Shown in pieces: positions 27,908 to 40,003 of a stretch of 64,000 bases of DNA. The notes under the pieces are model-generated. The model did no database searches. It worked only from the letters and a program-made list of their open reading frames with translations, and had not been told where the DNA came from. Numbering within the stretch: the first letter of the stretch is position 1; each line of letters opens with the position of its first letter. The stretch spans positions 62,001-126,000 of the forward strand of contig CALGDM010000018.1 of the NCBI GenBank assembly GCA_937884605.1, given 5' to 3'. A program made the position numbers and the translations under genes. Source of the stretch: an uncultured Spiribacter sp. (lineage in GTDB: Bacteria; Pseudomonadota; Gammaproteobacteria; Nitrococcales; Nitrococcaceae).

Positions 27908-28474
27908 GTGAGTATCAAATCCGATCGCTGGATCCGGTCAATGGCCGCGGACGGCATGATCGAGCCGTTCGAGCCCGGGCAGGTACGGGGGGATGCCGAC
28001 GGCGGGCGGATGATCTCCTACGGGACGTCGAGCTACGGCTACGACGTGCGCTGTGCCGATCAGTTCAAGATCTTCACCAATATCAGCTCGGCGGTGGTCG
28101 ATCCAAAGCATTTCGACGAGTCGAGCTTTGTTGACCTGCAATCAGACGTCTGCATCATCCCGCCCAACAGCTTTGCCCTGGCGAGCACCGTCGAGTATTT
28201 CCGCATCCCCCGGAACATTCTCACGATCTGTCTGGGCAAATCGACCTACGCGCGCTGCGGGATCATCGTCAACGTTACCCCCCTCGAACCCGAGTGGGAG
28301 GGGCATGTGACGCTGGAGTTTTCCAACACCACGACGCTGCCGGCAAAGATCTATGCCAACGAGGGCGTCGCGCAGATGCTGTTTCTGGAATCGGACGAGG
28401 TCTGCGAGGCGTCGTACAAGGACCGCTCGGGCAAGTACATGGGCCAGCGCGGAGTGACGCTGCCGCGGCCCTAG
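27908..28474 (+). CDS. dcd: dCTP deaminase
   Basis: 188-aa trimeric dCTP deaminase making dUTP for thymidylate synthesis. Shows [11 protein letters not shown], the catalytic-region [32 protein letters not shown] split across the jelly roll, and a C-terminal [10 protein letters not shown]. It matches the Pseudomonas/Acinetobacter-length enzyme. GTG start preceded by GGGGGCAA. It probably forms a unit with apbC and overlaps the convergent DUF3108 gene by 4 bp. Confidence 0.96.
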   Translation: MSIKSDRWIRSMAADGMIEPFEPGQVRGDADGGRMISYGTSSYGYDVRCADQFKIFTNISSAVVDPKHFDESSFVDLQSDVCIIPPNSFALASTVEYFRIPRNILTICLGKSTYARCGIIVNVTPLEPEWEGHVTLEFSNTTTLPAKIYANEGVAQMLFLESDEVCEASYKDRSGKYMGQRGVTLPRP

Positions 28475-29235
28475 GGGTTGTGGTCAAGGCCGTCGACGCG
28501 GCTCAGCACCATGCGAAAGTTGCGATCGCCGGCCTCGCGCTGTTCGACCTGCACGGCCAGATAGCGTAGCGCCGGTGCCACCCACAGCGTGGTCACCCGA
28601 TCGCTGTCCGGCGCCGAGCGGCGAATCGTCAATGCCTCGAACCGGCCCGCGGGTGTCGTCACCCGGGTGGTTTCGCCGACCTGCAGTTCATAGGTCTTGA
28701 GCTGGCCGCCGTCGGCGATGCGATAGACCAGGGTGTCGGCGCCGCCGGTTCCATCGCCGTCGCCGTCATGGGCGGCAAGGTCATGCATGAGCTGCAGCGG
28801 ACTGATCACCCGATCGATGGTGTCCGGCGTGATCGCCATGCGCCAGGGTCGGTCGGCCACATCGTTGACCACCCGCATCGCCTCCCAGTCAAACCGCAGT
28901 TCGGCGCGCCGGTCGTCATCGCCGCCGCTGCGGGTATAGCGATAGACGTCGGGGCGAAAGCCGTCGGGCTGGATGTGGCCGATGCTCATCTCGCGCACGC
29001 GGCTCGAGTAGAAAAGCCCGGCCAGGCGGTTGGGCCGAACCGACAGGCGGTAGAGATAGCGGCTCTCCGCCGGTCGCCGAAACCGCAGCTCGGCGTGGCC
29101 CAGTGTGAGGCCGGCCTTACGCACGTCATAGCGCGCGCTGAACTCAGGCGGTGCCTCGACGCTGGCCGCCGGCGCCGCGCTCGCGGCGATCAGCGCCAGC
29201 CCCAGCGCAATGGCACCGAGCCGGGCGCCGCGCAT
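28471..29235 (-). CDS. DUF3108 periplasmic protein
   Basis: 254-aa exported protein with a signal peptide (about 1-26, [12 protein letters not shown]-like c-region) and a beta-rich DUF3108 domain ([21 protein letters not shown] to the C-terminus). Function unknown. DUF3108 genes are common neighbours of purN/purM in Gammaproteobacteria. The ATG at 29235 overlaps the purN stop by 1 bp (TGATG) and starts the signal peptide directly, so it is preferred over the ATG at 29268. Confidence 0.87.
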   Translation of the reverse strand: MRGARLGAIALGLALIAASAAPAASVEAPPEFSARYDVRKAGLTLGHAELRFRRPAESRYLYRLSVRPNRLAGLFYSSRVREMSIGHIQPDGFRPDVYRYTRSGGDDDRRAELRFDWEAMRVVNDVADRPWRMAITPDTIDRVISPLQLMHDLAAHDGDGDGTGGADTLVYRIADGGQLKTYELQVGETTRVTTPAGRFEALTIRRSAPDSDRVTTLWVAPALRYLAVQVEQREAGDRNFRMVLSRVDGLDHNP

Positions 29236-29906
29236 CAGTCTGCCGTCGCCGCCGTCGATGTCAGGCACGGCGGCCGGGGCGGGATTCGGCCATCATGCCG
29301 GACCCCGTCGTCACCAAGCTGGACCCGGCCGTCGGCAATCCAGCCCACCACCCGCGGGTACAGATCATGTTCCATGGCCTGAACCCGCTCCGCCAGGCGG
29401 ACGGCATCGTCTGCGGGGTAAATGGGCACCGCCGCCTGAGCAATCACCGGGCCGGCGTCCAGCTCGGGGATGACGTAGTGCACACTGCAGCCATGCTGGC
29501 GCTCTCCCGCCGCGATGGCCCGCTCGTGGGTATGCAGGCCGCGGTACGCCGGCAGCAGCGAGGGGTGGATATTGATCAGCCGCCCGGTAAACCGGGCCAC
29601 GAACGCCGCCCCCAGAATGCGCATGAATCCGGCCAGTACCACCAGGTCGGGCCGGGCCGCCTCGAGCCGGTCGGCAAGGACCTGATCGTAGGCCTCGCGC
29701 TGCGCGAAGTCGCGATGGTCGATGACCTCGGTGGCGATGCCCGCCGCGGCGGCGCGCGCCAGTCCGCCGGCGTCGGGACGGTTGCTGATCACCCGGCAGA
29801 GATGGGCAGCGATGTGACCGGCCTGGATGGCATCAATGATGGCCTGCAGGTTGGTCCCGCTGCCGGAGATCAGCACGGCAATGCGAAAGTCGCCGGAATC
29901 GCTCAA
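29235..29906 (-). CDS. purN: Phosphoribosylglycinamide formyltransferase
   Basis: 223-aa GAR transformylase of purine synthesis. [10 protein letters not shown] phosphate site, FMRILGA, and the catalytic Asn-His-Asp set in [13 protein letters not shown] and [11 protein letters not shown] are present. A TTG start at 29906 lies just after an AGGAGG SD and overlaps the purM stop codon as TTGA. It matches the conserved N-terminus ([11 protein letters not shown]). The 3' end overlaps the DUF3108 gene by 1 bp. Confidence 0.95.
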   Translation of the reverse strand: MSDSGDFRIAVLISGSGTNLQAIIDAIQAGHIAAHLCRVISNRPDAGGLARAAAAGIATEVIDHRDFAQREAYDQVLADRLEAARPDLVVLAGFMRILGAAFVARFTGRLINIHPSLLPAYRGLHTHERAIAAGERQHGCSVHYVIPELDAGPVIAQAAVPIYPADDAVRLAERVQAMEHDLYPRVVGWIADGRVQLGDDGVRHDGRIPPRPPCLTSTAATAD

Positions 29907-30961
29907 GACCCCTCCTGGTAGATGACCGCGTCCGCGGATTCCCGCGCCGGCACCACATCGCCGAGGATCCATGCCGTTTCACCGGCCGCGCGCAGCTGAT
30001 CGAGGGCCAGGTCGGCCTGGGTCGAGGGCACGATCACCACCATGCCGACGCCGCCATTGAAGGTTCGGCGCATGTCGGCGATGTCCACGCCGCCGGTGCG
30101 CTGCAGCCAATCGAAAAGCGCCGGCCACTGCCAGCTGGCGGTATCGACCCGTGCCGTGAGCCCCTCGGGCATGATGCGCGGGAGGTTGTCGGTCAGCCCG
30201 CCACCGGTGATGTGGCTGATGCCATGAAGGCTCACCTCGCGCTGCAGCTGCTGGATGGTGCGGGCGTAGATGCGGGTGGGGGCCAGCAGCCACTCATCGA
30301 TGCGGCGACCCTCCAGCGATCGATCGAGGGCCCCGGGGTCGCGCTCGAGGATGCGACGGACCAGCGAATAGCCATTGGCGTGCACGCCGCTGCTGGCCAG
30401 CGCGATCAGACAGTCGCCGGCGCGAATGCTCGAGCCGTCAATCAGCGCATCGCGCTCGACCACACCCACGCAAAAGCCGGCCAGATCATAATCACCGTCG
30501 CGATACATTCCCGGCATCTCGGCGGTCTCGCCGCCAATCAGCCCGGCCCCCGCCTCGCGGCAGCCCGCAGCGATGCCCCGGATGACCCGCTCGGCGATCG
30601 CCGGCTCCAGCCGGCCGGTGGCGTAATAGTCCAGAAAGAACAGCGGTTCGGCACCGCCGACAATCACGTCATTGACGCACATCGCCACCAGATCAATGCC
30701 GATGCCATCGTGCCGGCCGGTCTCGAGGGCGAGGCGCAGCTTGGTGCCGACGCCGTCGGTCCCCGCCACCAGCAGCGGTTGGCGGTAGCGCTCCACCGGC
30801 AGTTCGAACAGGCCGCCGAATCCGCCCAGGCTGCCCACCATGCCCGGGCGCCGGGTGGCGGCGACATCGCCCTTGATGCGCTCGACAAGATCGGCGCCGG
30901 CATCAATGTCGACGCCCGCGTCGCGGTAGGTCAGTCCGGGTCGGGAATCCGCGGGGTCCAA
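29903..30961 (-). CDS. purM: Phosphoribosylformylglycinamidine cyclo-ligase
   Basis: 352-aa AIR synthetase of purine synthesis. [13 protein letters not shown]-terminal strand, [44 protein letters not shown] and [13 protein letters not shown] are all family hallmarks. It begins at TTG with AGGAG at seven bases upstream; no ATG is available before the conserved region. First gene of the purM-purN-DUF3108 unit, divergent from the DUF2066 gene over 91 bp. Confidence 0.96.
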   Translation of the reverse strand: MDPADSRPGLTYRDAGVDIDAGADLVERIKGDVAATRRPGMVGSLGGFGGLFELPVERYRQPLLVAGTDGVGTKLRLALETGRHDGIGIDLVAMCVNDVIVGGAEPLFFLDYYATGRLEPAIAERVIRGIAAGCREAGAGLIGGETAEMPGMYRDGDYDLAGFCVGVVERDALIDGSSIRAGDCLIALASSGVHANGYSLVRRILERDPGALDRSLEGRRIDEWLLAPTRIYARTIQQLQREVSLHGISHITGGGLTDNLPRIMPEGLTARVDTASWQWPALFDWLQRTGGVDIADMRRTFNGGVGMVVIVPSTQADLALDQLRAAGETAWILGDVVPARESADAVIYQEGS

Positions 30962-31052
30962 GATCTCGCTCCTGTATGGGTCTGGTCGTGCCGGTGGAGG
31001 GCGTCATGGTACCTTAAAACCTCCTGGGGTCACGGGCTCGCCACTCACTCGG

Positions 31053-32105
31053 ATGTTGAACGTGCTGCGCATCAGTCTTGCTTTTGCCATGGGAATGATC
31101 CTGCTGACCATGGCCCCGGTGGTGCCGGCTCAGGATGACGCCAGCGCCGTCGAGGTGCCGGTGGCCGACAACAGCGCCGCGGCGCGGGACGACGCCCTTG
31201 TCGAGGCCCTCGATGCGCTGCTCGTGCGTCTCACCGGCAATCCCGATGTCGTCGACACCGCGGTGGCCGAGCGCCTTCGCGAGACGGTCAACGACACGGT
31301 CAACGGTTTTTCCTATCGCTCGGTGGCGGTTGACGACGGCGACCAGGCCGAGCGCGAGACCCGCCTTCGGGTGCGCTTTTCGCGTCCTGCCGTGCGCAAT
31401 GCCCTGGCTCGTGCAGAAATCGCCGTCTGGCCGCCGTCGCCGCCCGCGGTGCTGGTCTGGCTGGGAGCGCAGCGCGACGGCGAGCGTTTCATCGCCGGCA
31501 ACGATCAGGGCGAAGGGTTGATCGAAGCGCTGGACGCGGCGGCCCGCCCGCTGGGGATCCGGCCCGTTGCACCGCTGATGGATCTGCAGGATCGTCGCAA
31601 TCTGGGCTTTGCCGACATCGCCGGCGGCTTCATTCAGCCCGTGCGCGAGGCCTCCGAGCGCTACGGGGCCGGCGCCGTACTGATGGGGCGGCTGCAGCGG
31701 GGCGGGCGCCCTGAATATCAGGTGCGCTGGACATTGCTGCCCGGTGACAACGCGTCGGTGCAGCGCTGGCGCTCCAGTGGCGAGCGCCTTGAGGCGGTAA
31801 TGGCGTCGGGGGCGCGCGGATTGGCCGAGCGCCTGCGCGAGAGCCTCGCCTATGTCGCCGATCCCGATTCGCGCCGGCAGCTCGAGGTCAGCGTGGCCGG
31901 CATTGACTCGCTGGCCACTCATCAGGCGGTCGCGGAGCGGCTCGGCGAACTGGTGGGCGTAACCCGCGTGACCCCCGCGGAGGTGGCGGGCGATCGGGTG
32001 CGCTGGCAGCTGGCCATCGGAGTCGATGCCGAGCGGGTCGAGCGGGCCCTGGCGGCTGAATCGCGCCTGCGCCCAACGGGTGACGGGTACCGCTGGCGGC
32101 AATGA
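31053..32105 (+). CDS. DUF2066 exported protein
   Basis: 350-aa protein with a signal peptide (about 1-27, cleavage after VVPAQ-like sequence) and a DUF2066 domain (DDALVEALDALLVRLTGNPDVV). Function unknown. Its location between purM and hda follows a common gammaproteobacterial order, though the AI-2E-type permease gene often found there is missing. ATGA overlap with hda suggests coupled translation. Confidence 0.9.
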   Translation: MLNVLRISLAFAMGMILLTMAPVVPAQDDASAVEVPVADNSAAARDDALVEALDALLVRLTGNPDVVDTAVAERLRETVNDTVNGFSYRSVAVDDGDQAERETRLRVRFSRPAVRNALARAEIAVWPPSPPAVLVWLGAQRDGERFIAGNDQGEGLIEALDAAARPLGIRPVAPLMDLQDRRNLGFADIAGGFIQPVREASERYGAGAVLMGRLQRGGRPEYQVRWTLLPGDNASVQRWRSSGERLEAVMASGARGLAERLRESLAYVADPDSRRQLEVSVAGIDSLATHQAVAERLGELVGVTRVTPAEVAGDRVRWQLAIGVDAERVERALAAESRLRPTGDGYRWRQ

Positions 32106-32802
32106 GCGATCAGGCCCGCGGGGCACAGCTGGCGCTGGACTTTCGCTGGAACAACGCCGCCGATCTGGAGGCCTTTGTGGCCACTGGCAATGAGCAGGCG
32201 GTGGCCGCCATCGAGGGGCTGACCGGCTGGTTTGCCCAGTCACTGTATCTGACGGGCCCCCCGGGCAGCGGGCGCAGCCACCTGCTGCAGGCGGCCTGCG
32301 GGCGCATGAGTGCCGCCGGCGGAACGGCGGTCTACATACCGCTCGCCCATCACATTGACGGACCCACTGCTCCGCTGGACGGGCTCGAGTCGCTGTCGCT
32401 GGTCGCGGTGGATGATCTGGGAGTGCTGGCCGGCCATGAGCACTGGCAGGAGGCGTTTTTCCACCTGTTCAATCGCCTGCGTGATGCCGGCGGTCTGCTG
32501 GTGGTGGCCGCCGCTGGCGCACCCGCCAGCCTGGGGATTGCGCTGCCGGATCTGGTCTCGCGGCTCGACTCGATGCTGCGCCTGCGCCTGACACCCCCCG
32601 ATGACGACCGGCGGCGCGAGATACTGACCGGCGCGCTGGCCCGACGCGGGCTGCGCATGCCCGCCGCCGGCGTCGAGTATCTGTTGCGCCATCAGGCCCG
32701 GGATCCGGCCCATCTGATCGGCGTGGTGGACCGGCTCGATAGCGCCTCGCTACGGGCCGGGCGGCGCCTGACCGTGCCCTTCATCAAATCCGTGCTGCAG
32801 GA

Positions 32803-32818
<16 letters not shown>
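32102..32818 (+). CDS. hda: Hda, DnaA-inactivating replication regulator
   Basis: 238-aa AAA+ protein homologous to DnaA domains III-IV start. An N-terminal sliding-clamp-binding motif QLALDF (residues 9-14) is followed by the P-loop region YLTGPPGSGRSHLLQAAC, VDDLGVL (Walker B/sensor region) and SRLDSMLRLRL. With the clamp it stimulates ATP hydrolysis by DnaA after initiation. Overlaps the DUF2066 stop by 4 bp and the convergent DUF2069 gene by 16 bp. Confidence 0.94.
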
Positions 32819-33860
<1,042 letters not shown>

Positions 33861-33891
33861 TTATCGGCACGCAAGCAGCCAGGAGGTGACG

Positions 33892-34173
33892 ATGGACGAA
33901 ACGCAGGAGGCCTGCTACCAGTTCCGGGTCCGCGGTGATGTGCAGGGGGTGTACTACCGCGCCAGCACCCGCGATGAGGCGGTGGCGCTGGGATTGCGCG
34001 GCTGGGTGGAGAACCGCGCTGATGGCAGTGTCTCGGTGGTGGTCTGCGGTCCGGACTCGGCGATCGAGACGCTGCGCGAGTGGCTGTGGAGCGGGCCGCC
34101 CGCGGCGCGGGTCGATTCAGTCGAGGCCGAGGCCGTGGCCGATCCGGGCAGCGAGGGCTTTGCCATCGTCTGA
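33892..34173 (+). CDS. acyP: Acylphosphatase
   Basis: 93-aa small enzyme hydrolysing acyl phosphates. Catalytic Arg (R23) in VQGVYYRAST and Asn (N41) in GWVENRADGSV are present; the usual GRVQG loop reads GDVQG. The frame extends upstream, but ATG 33892 has a perfect AGGAGG SD seven bases away and gives the usual family length. Confidence 0.95.
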   Translation: MDETQEACYQFRVRGDVQGVYYRASTRDEAVALGLRGWVENRADGSVSVVVCGPDSAIETLREWLWSGPPAARVDSVEAEAVADPGSEGFAIV

Positions 34174-34187
34174 CGACGCCGGGCAAA

Positions 34188-34216
34188 TTGACCAATATCA
34201 ACTTTCCCGCGATACT
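34188..34216 (+). promoter_or_regulatory. FNR box overlapping the -35 of the cytochrome c promoter
   Basis: TTGACCAATATCAA (34188-34201) matches the FNR/ANR consensus TTGAT-N4-ATCAA at 9 of 10 defined positions. Its first six bases also make a good -35 (TTGACC), 17 bp before GATACT (34211-34216). If that is the -10, FNR would bind near -28 and block the promoter without oxygen. Another -10 closer to the gene would instead allow class II activation near -41. Confidence 0.65.
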
Positions 34217-34248
34217 TTGCGCAGTTATCAATGGCGAGACGAGAAACC

Positions 34249-34584
34249 ATGATCTGCGGGCGATTGATTGGAGGAGTGGCGCTGGCTGTGGCGTTGCTGA
34301 CGCCGGGGCTCAGCGCCGCCCAGGGCGACATCGAAGCGGGCCGCGCCAAGGCCTACACCTGTCTGGGCTGCCATGCCGTTGAAGGCTATCGCAATGCCTA
34401 TCCCTCCTACCGGGTGCCAAAGCTGGGTGGCCAGCATCAAAGCTATATCGTCTCATCGCTCAAGGCCTATCAAAGCGGTGCACGCCAGCACAACACCATG
34501 CAGGCGCTGGCATCGACGCTGAGCGAGCAGGACATTCAGGACATCGCCGCGTATTTTGCGTCGCGCGGACCGGAGGGGCAGTGA
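34249..34584 (+). CDS. Class I cytochrome c, first of a tandem pair
   Basis: 111-aa periplasmic monoheme cytochrome c. A signal peptide (cleavage near GLSAAQ) is followed by heme site CLGCH and a distal Met likely in [14 protein letters not shown]. Resembles c4/c5-type small cytochromes that feed terminal oxidases. An ATG at 34231 adds six residues (MARRET) but has no SD and would sit almost on the predicted transcription start; 34249 is preferred, though the extra basic residues would suit a signal peptide. Its stop overlaps the next cytochrome by 1 bp. Confidence 0.88.
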   Translation: MICGRLIGGVALAVALLTPGLSAAQGDIEAGRAKAYTCLGCHAVEGYRNAYPSYRVPKLGGQHQSYIVSSLKAYQSGARQHNTMQALASTLSEQDIQDIAAYFASRGPEGQ

Positions 34585-34940
34585 TGAAGCATTGCATTCA
34601 ATGCCTGGGCGCGTTGCTGATGCTGGGTGCCGGCCTGGTCCAGGCCCAGTCCATCGGCGACATCGAGGCGGGCAGGGCCAAGTCCCAGACCTGCGCGGCC
34701 TGTCACGGTGCCAACGGGGCGTCGGATAACCCCGCCTTTCCGATGCTCGCCGGCCAGCATGCCGATTACCTCGTGCATGCGCTCAAGGCCTACAAGAGCG
34801 GGGATCGCCAGAACGCGATCATGAACGGTCAGGCGGCGGCCCTCAGCGAAGCGGACATGCGCGACCTGGCAGCCTATTACGCCGCCCAGGACAGCGCCAT
34901 TCAGACGCTGGAGCGGCGCTCGGCCAACAGCGACGGATAG
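34584..34940 (+). CDS. Class I cytochrome c, second of a tandem pair
   Basis: 118-aa periplasmic monoheme cytochrome c: signal peptide ending LVQAQ, heme site CAACHG, and a distal Met probably in [15 protein letters not shown]. Similar in layout to its upstream neighbour (GDIEAGRAK in both), so the two look like a tandem duplication resembling the two halves of cytochrome c4. GGAGGGG SD, TGATG coupling. The last 40 bp overlap the convergent SDR gene. Confidence 0.92.
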   Translation: MKHCIQCLGALLMLGAGLVQAQSIGDIEAGRAKSQTCAACHGANGASDNPAFPMLAGQHADYLVHALKAYKSGDRQNAIMNGQAAALSEADMRDLAAYYAAQDSAIQTLERRSANSDG

Positions 34941-35767
34941 CCGCTGCGATAGTCCGGATACCGAAGTTGATAGCCGGCGGCTTTGAGTCGCCGGTTGCTG
35001 CAGCGTCGGCCCATTGCTTCGCCGCCGGTGCGCTCCGGCGCCGGCTGGCCCATTTCGGTGGCCAGCCAGTCCATGATTTCGCACTGCGGACAGGGTCGAT
35101 CATCGACGCCGATATAAAGCGGTGCCGGATCCGGATGGCCGCTCAGCCACTCAAGAATCCCCACACAATCATCCTCGTGAAGGCGGTTGGTATACCGCGG
35201 CGGATCGGCCTGACAGGTTGCGCCCGATGCCACCCGCCGCAGCAGCGATTCGCGGCCCGGCCCGTAAATGCCGGCAAACCGCACCACCACGCTGCCGCCG
35301 GCATGGCGGGCCGCCACCGCTTCGGCCTCGAGCAGGCGCCGTCCCGAGAAGCGTGACGGCGCCGGCGGCGTTGTCTCATCCACCCAGTGGCCGCCGTTTT
35401 CGCCGTAGACACCGGTGCTCGAGACGAACACCAGCCGCGCCTGCGCATTGCCGGAGGCGCTCAGTGCCGTGCAAAGGTTGTCGAGGGCCTCGACATAGCC
35501 GCGCCGATAACCGTCATCGTCGTAGCTCGGCGGGGTGAGGATGACCACCACGCGATCAAGCCCGCGGGGCAGGCGATCGGCCAGTTCGGCGGGCGCGTTG
35601 AGATCGGCGGCGCAGGGAATGATCGGTGCCGGCAGGCCTTCGGGCCGGCGGCGCAGGCCGAATACGCGCTGGCCCTGATCGGCGAGCGCCTGGCCCAGGC
35701 GGGTACCGATCCGCCCGCAACCGGCGATCAGCACCTGCGCGGCGCGCTGCGACCGATCGCTGCTCAC
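34901..35767 (-). CDS. NAD(P)-binding SDR/epimerase-like protein (YeeZ-type)
   Basis: 288-aa extended-SDR-like protein. Glycine-rich nucleotide loop [11 protein letters not shown] (about 15-25), [10 protein letters not shown] (the YxxxK-like Tyr is not clearly followed by Lys) and [12 protein letters not shown]. Resembles E. coli YeeZ, of unknown substrate. GTG start with AGGA at eight bases, three bases after the proS stop, so it is probably cotranscribed with proS. Confidence 0.85.
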   Translation of the reverse strand: MSSDRSQRAAQVLIAGCGRIGTRLGQALADQGQRVFGLRRRPEGLPAPIIPCAADLNAPAELADRLPRGLDRVVVILTPPSYDDDGYRRGYVEALDNLCTALSASGNAQARLVFVSSTGVYGENGGHWVDETTPPAPSRFSGRRLLEAEAVAARHAGGSVVVRFAGIYGPGRESLLRRVASGATCQADPPRYTNRLHEDDCVGILEWLSGHPDPAPLYIGVDDRPCPQCEIMDWLATEMGQPAPERTGGEAMGRRCSNRRLKAAGYQLRYPDYRSGYPSLLAERRSSV

Positions 35768-35770
35768 CGA

Positions 35771-37486
35771 TCAGGTCCTGTCCCGAATTCGGGCCGCCAG
35801 CTGACGGGCCGCATCATCCAGCGGCAGAGGCTCGCTGGCCGTCGCGTCGCGGGCCCGATACTCCAGTTCGCCGGCCTTCAGGCCGCGCTCGCCGATCACC
35901 ACCCGGTGGGGGATGCCGATCAGCTCCATGTCGGCAAACTTGACCCCGGGGCGGGCGTCGCGGTCGTCCCAGAGCGGATCCAGTCCGGCCGCCTGCAGAT
36001 CGGCATAAAGGCGCTCCGCGGCCTCGGCCACCGCCGCCGAGCGCTCGGCGCCAATGCTGACGATGGCGACATCGAAGGGTGCCAGGGGGGTGGGCCAGAC
36101 GATGCCCTGCTCGTCGTGATTCTGCTCGATGGCCGCGGCGACGACGCGCGAGACGCCAATGCCATAACAGCCCATGATCAGGGGCTGGGCATTGCCTGCC
36201 TCGTCGAGGACCCGGGCGTCCATGGACTCGCTGTACTTGGTGCCCAGCTGAAAGATGTGTCCCACTTCGATGCCGCGGTGGATTTCGAGTCGGCCGTCCG
36301 CGCAGCGTGGGCAGGCCTCGCCCGCCGCCGCGGTGCGCAGATCCGCCGTGGGCGGCAATGCCATGTCACGGTCCCAGTTGAGATTGATCCAGTGGCCATC
36401 AGCCTGATTGGCCCCGCTGGAGAAGTTGATCAGCGTGGCGGCCCGATGATCGACGCGCTGTGTCAGCCCGGCGGGCAGATCACGCGGGCCGATGAACCCG
36501 CGCGGGACGCCGGTGGCGGCCAGCGCCTCGGCGGGCTCGGCCAGGCGCACGGTCTCGGCGCCCAGGGCGTGGGCGGCCTTGACCTCGTTGAGCTCGTCAT
36601 CGCCGGCGACAAACAGCACGGCCGGGGTTTCGTCGGCCATGACCACCACGCTTTTGACGACCTGTTCGGGGGTTAGGCCCAGGCTGTTGCACTGCTCGGC
36701 CACGCTCTCGATGCCCGGCGTCGCGCGGGTCTCGGCCGGAAGCGGGTCGGCGGCGGCCGGCGTTGCCGGGCGGCTGCTGGCCAGCTCGGTGTTGGCGGCG
36801 TAATCGCACTGGTTGCAGCTGGCGATCTCGTCCTCGCCGGAATCGGCGAGCACCATGAACTCCTCCGAGACGCTGCCGCCAATGGCGCCACTGTCGGCGC
36901 CCACCGAGCGAAACCGCAGGCCCAGGCGCGAGAAGATCGCACTGTAGGCCGCGTGCATGGCCTGATAGGTGGTCTCGAGCGAGGCCTGATCCAGATGGAA
37001 CGAGTAGGCGTCCTTCATCACGAACTCGCGGGCGCGCATGACGCCAAAGCGCGGCCGGATCTCGTCGCGGAACTTGGTCTGGATCTGGTAATAGGTCACC
37101 GGCAGCTGGCGGTAGCTGCGCAGCTCCTGGCGGAGATAGTCGGTGATGACCTCCTCGTGGGTCGGTCCGACGCAGTAGTCGCGCTCGTGGCGATCCTGCA
37201 GGCGCAGCAGCTCGGGGCCGTAAAGCGACCAGCGGCCCGACTCCTGCCACAGCTCGGCGGGCTGCACCGCTGGCATCAGCACTTCGAGACCATTGATGCG
37301 GTTCATCTCCTCGCGCACGACGCGCTCGACCCGGCGCATCACCCGCAGCCCCAGCGGCTGCCAGGTATAGAGTCCGGCGCCCAGGCGCTTGATCAGGCCG
37401 GCCCGCAGCATCAGCTGGTGGCTGACGATTTCGGCATCGGCCGGTGTCTCCTTGCTGGTAAAAAGTGGAAAACGGCTGGTGCGCAT
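35771..37486 (-). CDS. proS: Prolyl-tRNA synthetase
   Basis: 571-aa class II synthetase of bacterial type (E. coli 572 aa). Motif 1 region LPLGLRVMRRVERVVREEM-like, motif 2 TKFRDEIRPRFGVMRAREF, an INS editing domain (about 230-400) and motif 3 GCYGIGVSRVVAAAIEQ are present. Start at the ATG that begins MRTSRFPLF; an upstream in-frame extension to 37519 is not conserved. It occupies the place where ilvB would be expected ahead of ilvN. Confidence 0.97.
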   Translation of the reverse strand: MRTSRFPLFTSKETPADAEIVSHQLMLRAGLIKRLGAGLYTWQPLGLRVMRRVERVVREEMNRINGLEVLMPAVQPAELWQESGRWSLYGPELLRLQDRHERDYCVGPTHEEVITDYLRQELRSYRQLPVTYYQIQTKFRDEIRPRFGVMRAREFVMKDAYSFHLDQASLETTYQAMHAAYSAIFSRLGLRFRSVGADSGAIGGSVSEEFMVLADSGEDEIASCNQCDYAANTELASSRPATPAAADPLPAETRATPGIESVAEQCNSLGLTPEQVVKSVVVMADETPAVLFVAGDDELNEVKAAHALGAETVRLAEPAEALAATGVPRGFIGPRDLPAGLTQRVDHRAATLINFSSGANQADGHWINLNWDRDMALPPTADLRTAAAGEACPRCADGRLEIHRGIEVGHIFQLGTKYSESMDARVLDEAGNAQPLIMGCYGIGVSRVVAAAIEQNHDEQGIVWPTPLAPFDVAIVSIGAERSAAVAEAAERLYADLQAAGLDPLWDDRDARPGVKFADMELIGIPHRVVIGERGLKAGELEYRARDATASEPLPLDDAARQLAARIRDRT

Positions 37487-37557
37487 GCTGGACGGTCCTG
37501 TCATCAGTTCAAAGCCCACAGGTTAGCCGACCGCTGCCGGGTCGCCCACCCCTGTCC

Positions 37558-37586
37558 TTGACGCCCTCATGCGCGCGCCGTAACTT
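37558..37586 (+). promoter_or_regulatory. Possible promoter of the ilvN-ilvC operon
   Basis: TTGACG (37558-37563), a 17-bp spacer and TAACTT (37581-37586) lie about 50 bp upstream of ilvN. The -35 is good (5/6), the -10 weak (3/6). No leader peptide or attenuator hairpin was recognised. Confidence 0.35.
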
Positions 37587-37638
37587 GCACGGTTTCCATA
37601 ACGTCAATTGCGGATCACACGGCGCTGGTCGACAGGGT

Positions 37639-39170
<1,532 letters not shown>

Positions 39171-39199
39171 AAGCGGATTCGCGCGATGCCGAGGTCGTC

Positions 39200-39970
39200 A
39201 TGACCGACCCCCAGCCGATGCCGCGCCGCTCGGGCCGCGGCATCTATCTGTTGCCCAATCTGATCACCACGCTGGCGCTGCTGTTCGGCTTCTACGCCGT
39301 GGTGGCCGCCCAGTCGGGTGCCTACGAAGCGGCCGCCGTCGCGATTTTTCTGGCCATGGTGATGGATGGCCTCGACGGGCGGGTGGCGCGGCTGACCAAT
39401 ACCCAGACCGAGTTCGGCGTGCAGTACGACAGCATCGCCGACATGGTCTCGTTTGGCATGGCGCCGGCGCTGGTGGTGTTTGCCTGGGCACTCGATGACC
39501 TGGGCGCGCTGGGTGCGGTCTGGGACAAGCTGGGCTGGGTCGGCGCGTTCATCTACACCGCCTGTGCCGGGCTGCGGCTGGCCCGCTTCAACACCCAGGT
39601 GGGCGTTGCCGACAAGCGCTACTTTCAGGGTCTGCCGAGTCCCGCCGCTGCGGCAGTGCTGGCCGGCATGGTCTGGTCGGGCGACCGGCTCGAGTTCGGC
39701 GGCTGGCCGGCCGGGATCCCGGCGCTGATCCTGATCGTCGCCGCCGGGGTGCTCATGGTCAGCAACGTCCGCTATGACAGCTTCAAGGAGATCGACTTTC
39801 GCTACCGCGTGCCGTTTGTCGTCATTGTTCTGGGTGTCATGGGCGTGGCGCTGATGTCGGTCCACCCGCCACTGGTGCTGTTCGGGCTTGCATTGACGTA
39901 TCTGAGCTCGGGGCCGATTCTGACGGTGATCCGGCGACGCCGGCGGCGCAGACGCCGGCATGCGGGTTAG
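39200..39970 (+). CDS. pssA: CDP-diacylglycerol-serine O-phosphatidyltransferase
   Basis: 256-aa integral membrane enzyme making phosphatidylserine, the precursor of phosphatidylethanolamine. Carries the CDP-alcohol phosphotransferase motif D-G-x2-G-R-x-A-R...G-x3-D-x3-D in DGLDGRVARLTN to YDSIADM, inside about eight hydrophobic helices. Ends in a cluster of Arg residues. ATG 39200 has a GAGG SD. Its position between ilvC and leuA is common in Gammaproteobacteria. Confidence 0.95.
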   Translation: MTDPQPMPRRSGRGIYLLPNLITTLALLFGFYAVVAAQSGAYEAAAVAIFLAMVMDGLDGRVARLTNTQTEFGVQYDSIADMVSFGMAPALVVFAWALDDLGALGAVWDKLGWVGAFIYTACAGLRLARFNTQVGVADKRYFQGLPSPAAAAVLAGMVWSGDRLEFGGWPAGIPALILIVAAGVLMVSNVRYDSFKEIDFRYRVPFVVIVLGVMGVALMSVHPPLVLFGLALTYLSSGPILTVIRRRRRRRRRHAG

Positions 39971-40003
39971 ACTGGGGAGACGATCACACGTGAGGGCAGA
40001 GTG

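Noticed and set aside
35901-36676. Long + strand frame opposite proS
   Set aside because: Antisense to the conserved ProS domains with no family resemblance.
37487-37638. Branched-chain amino acid leader peptide/attenuator before ilvN
   Set aside because: No short frame rich in Leu, Val or Ile and no terminator hairpin was found.
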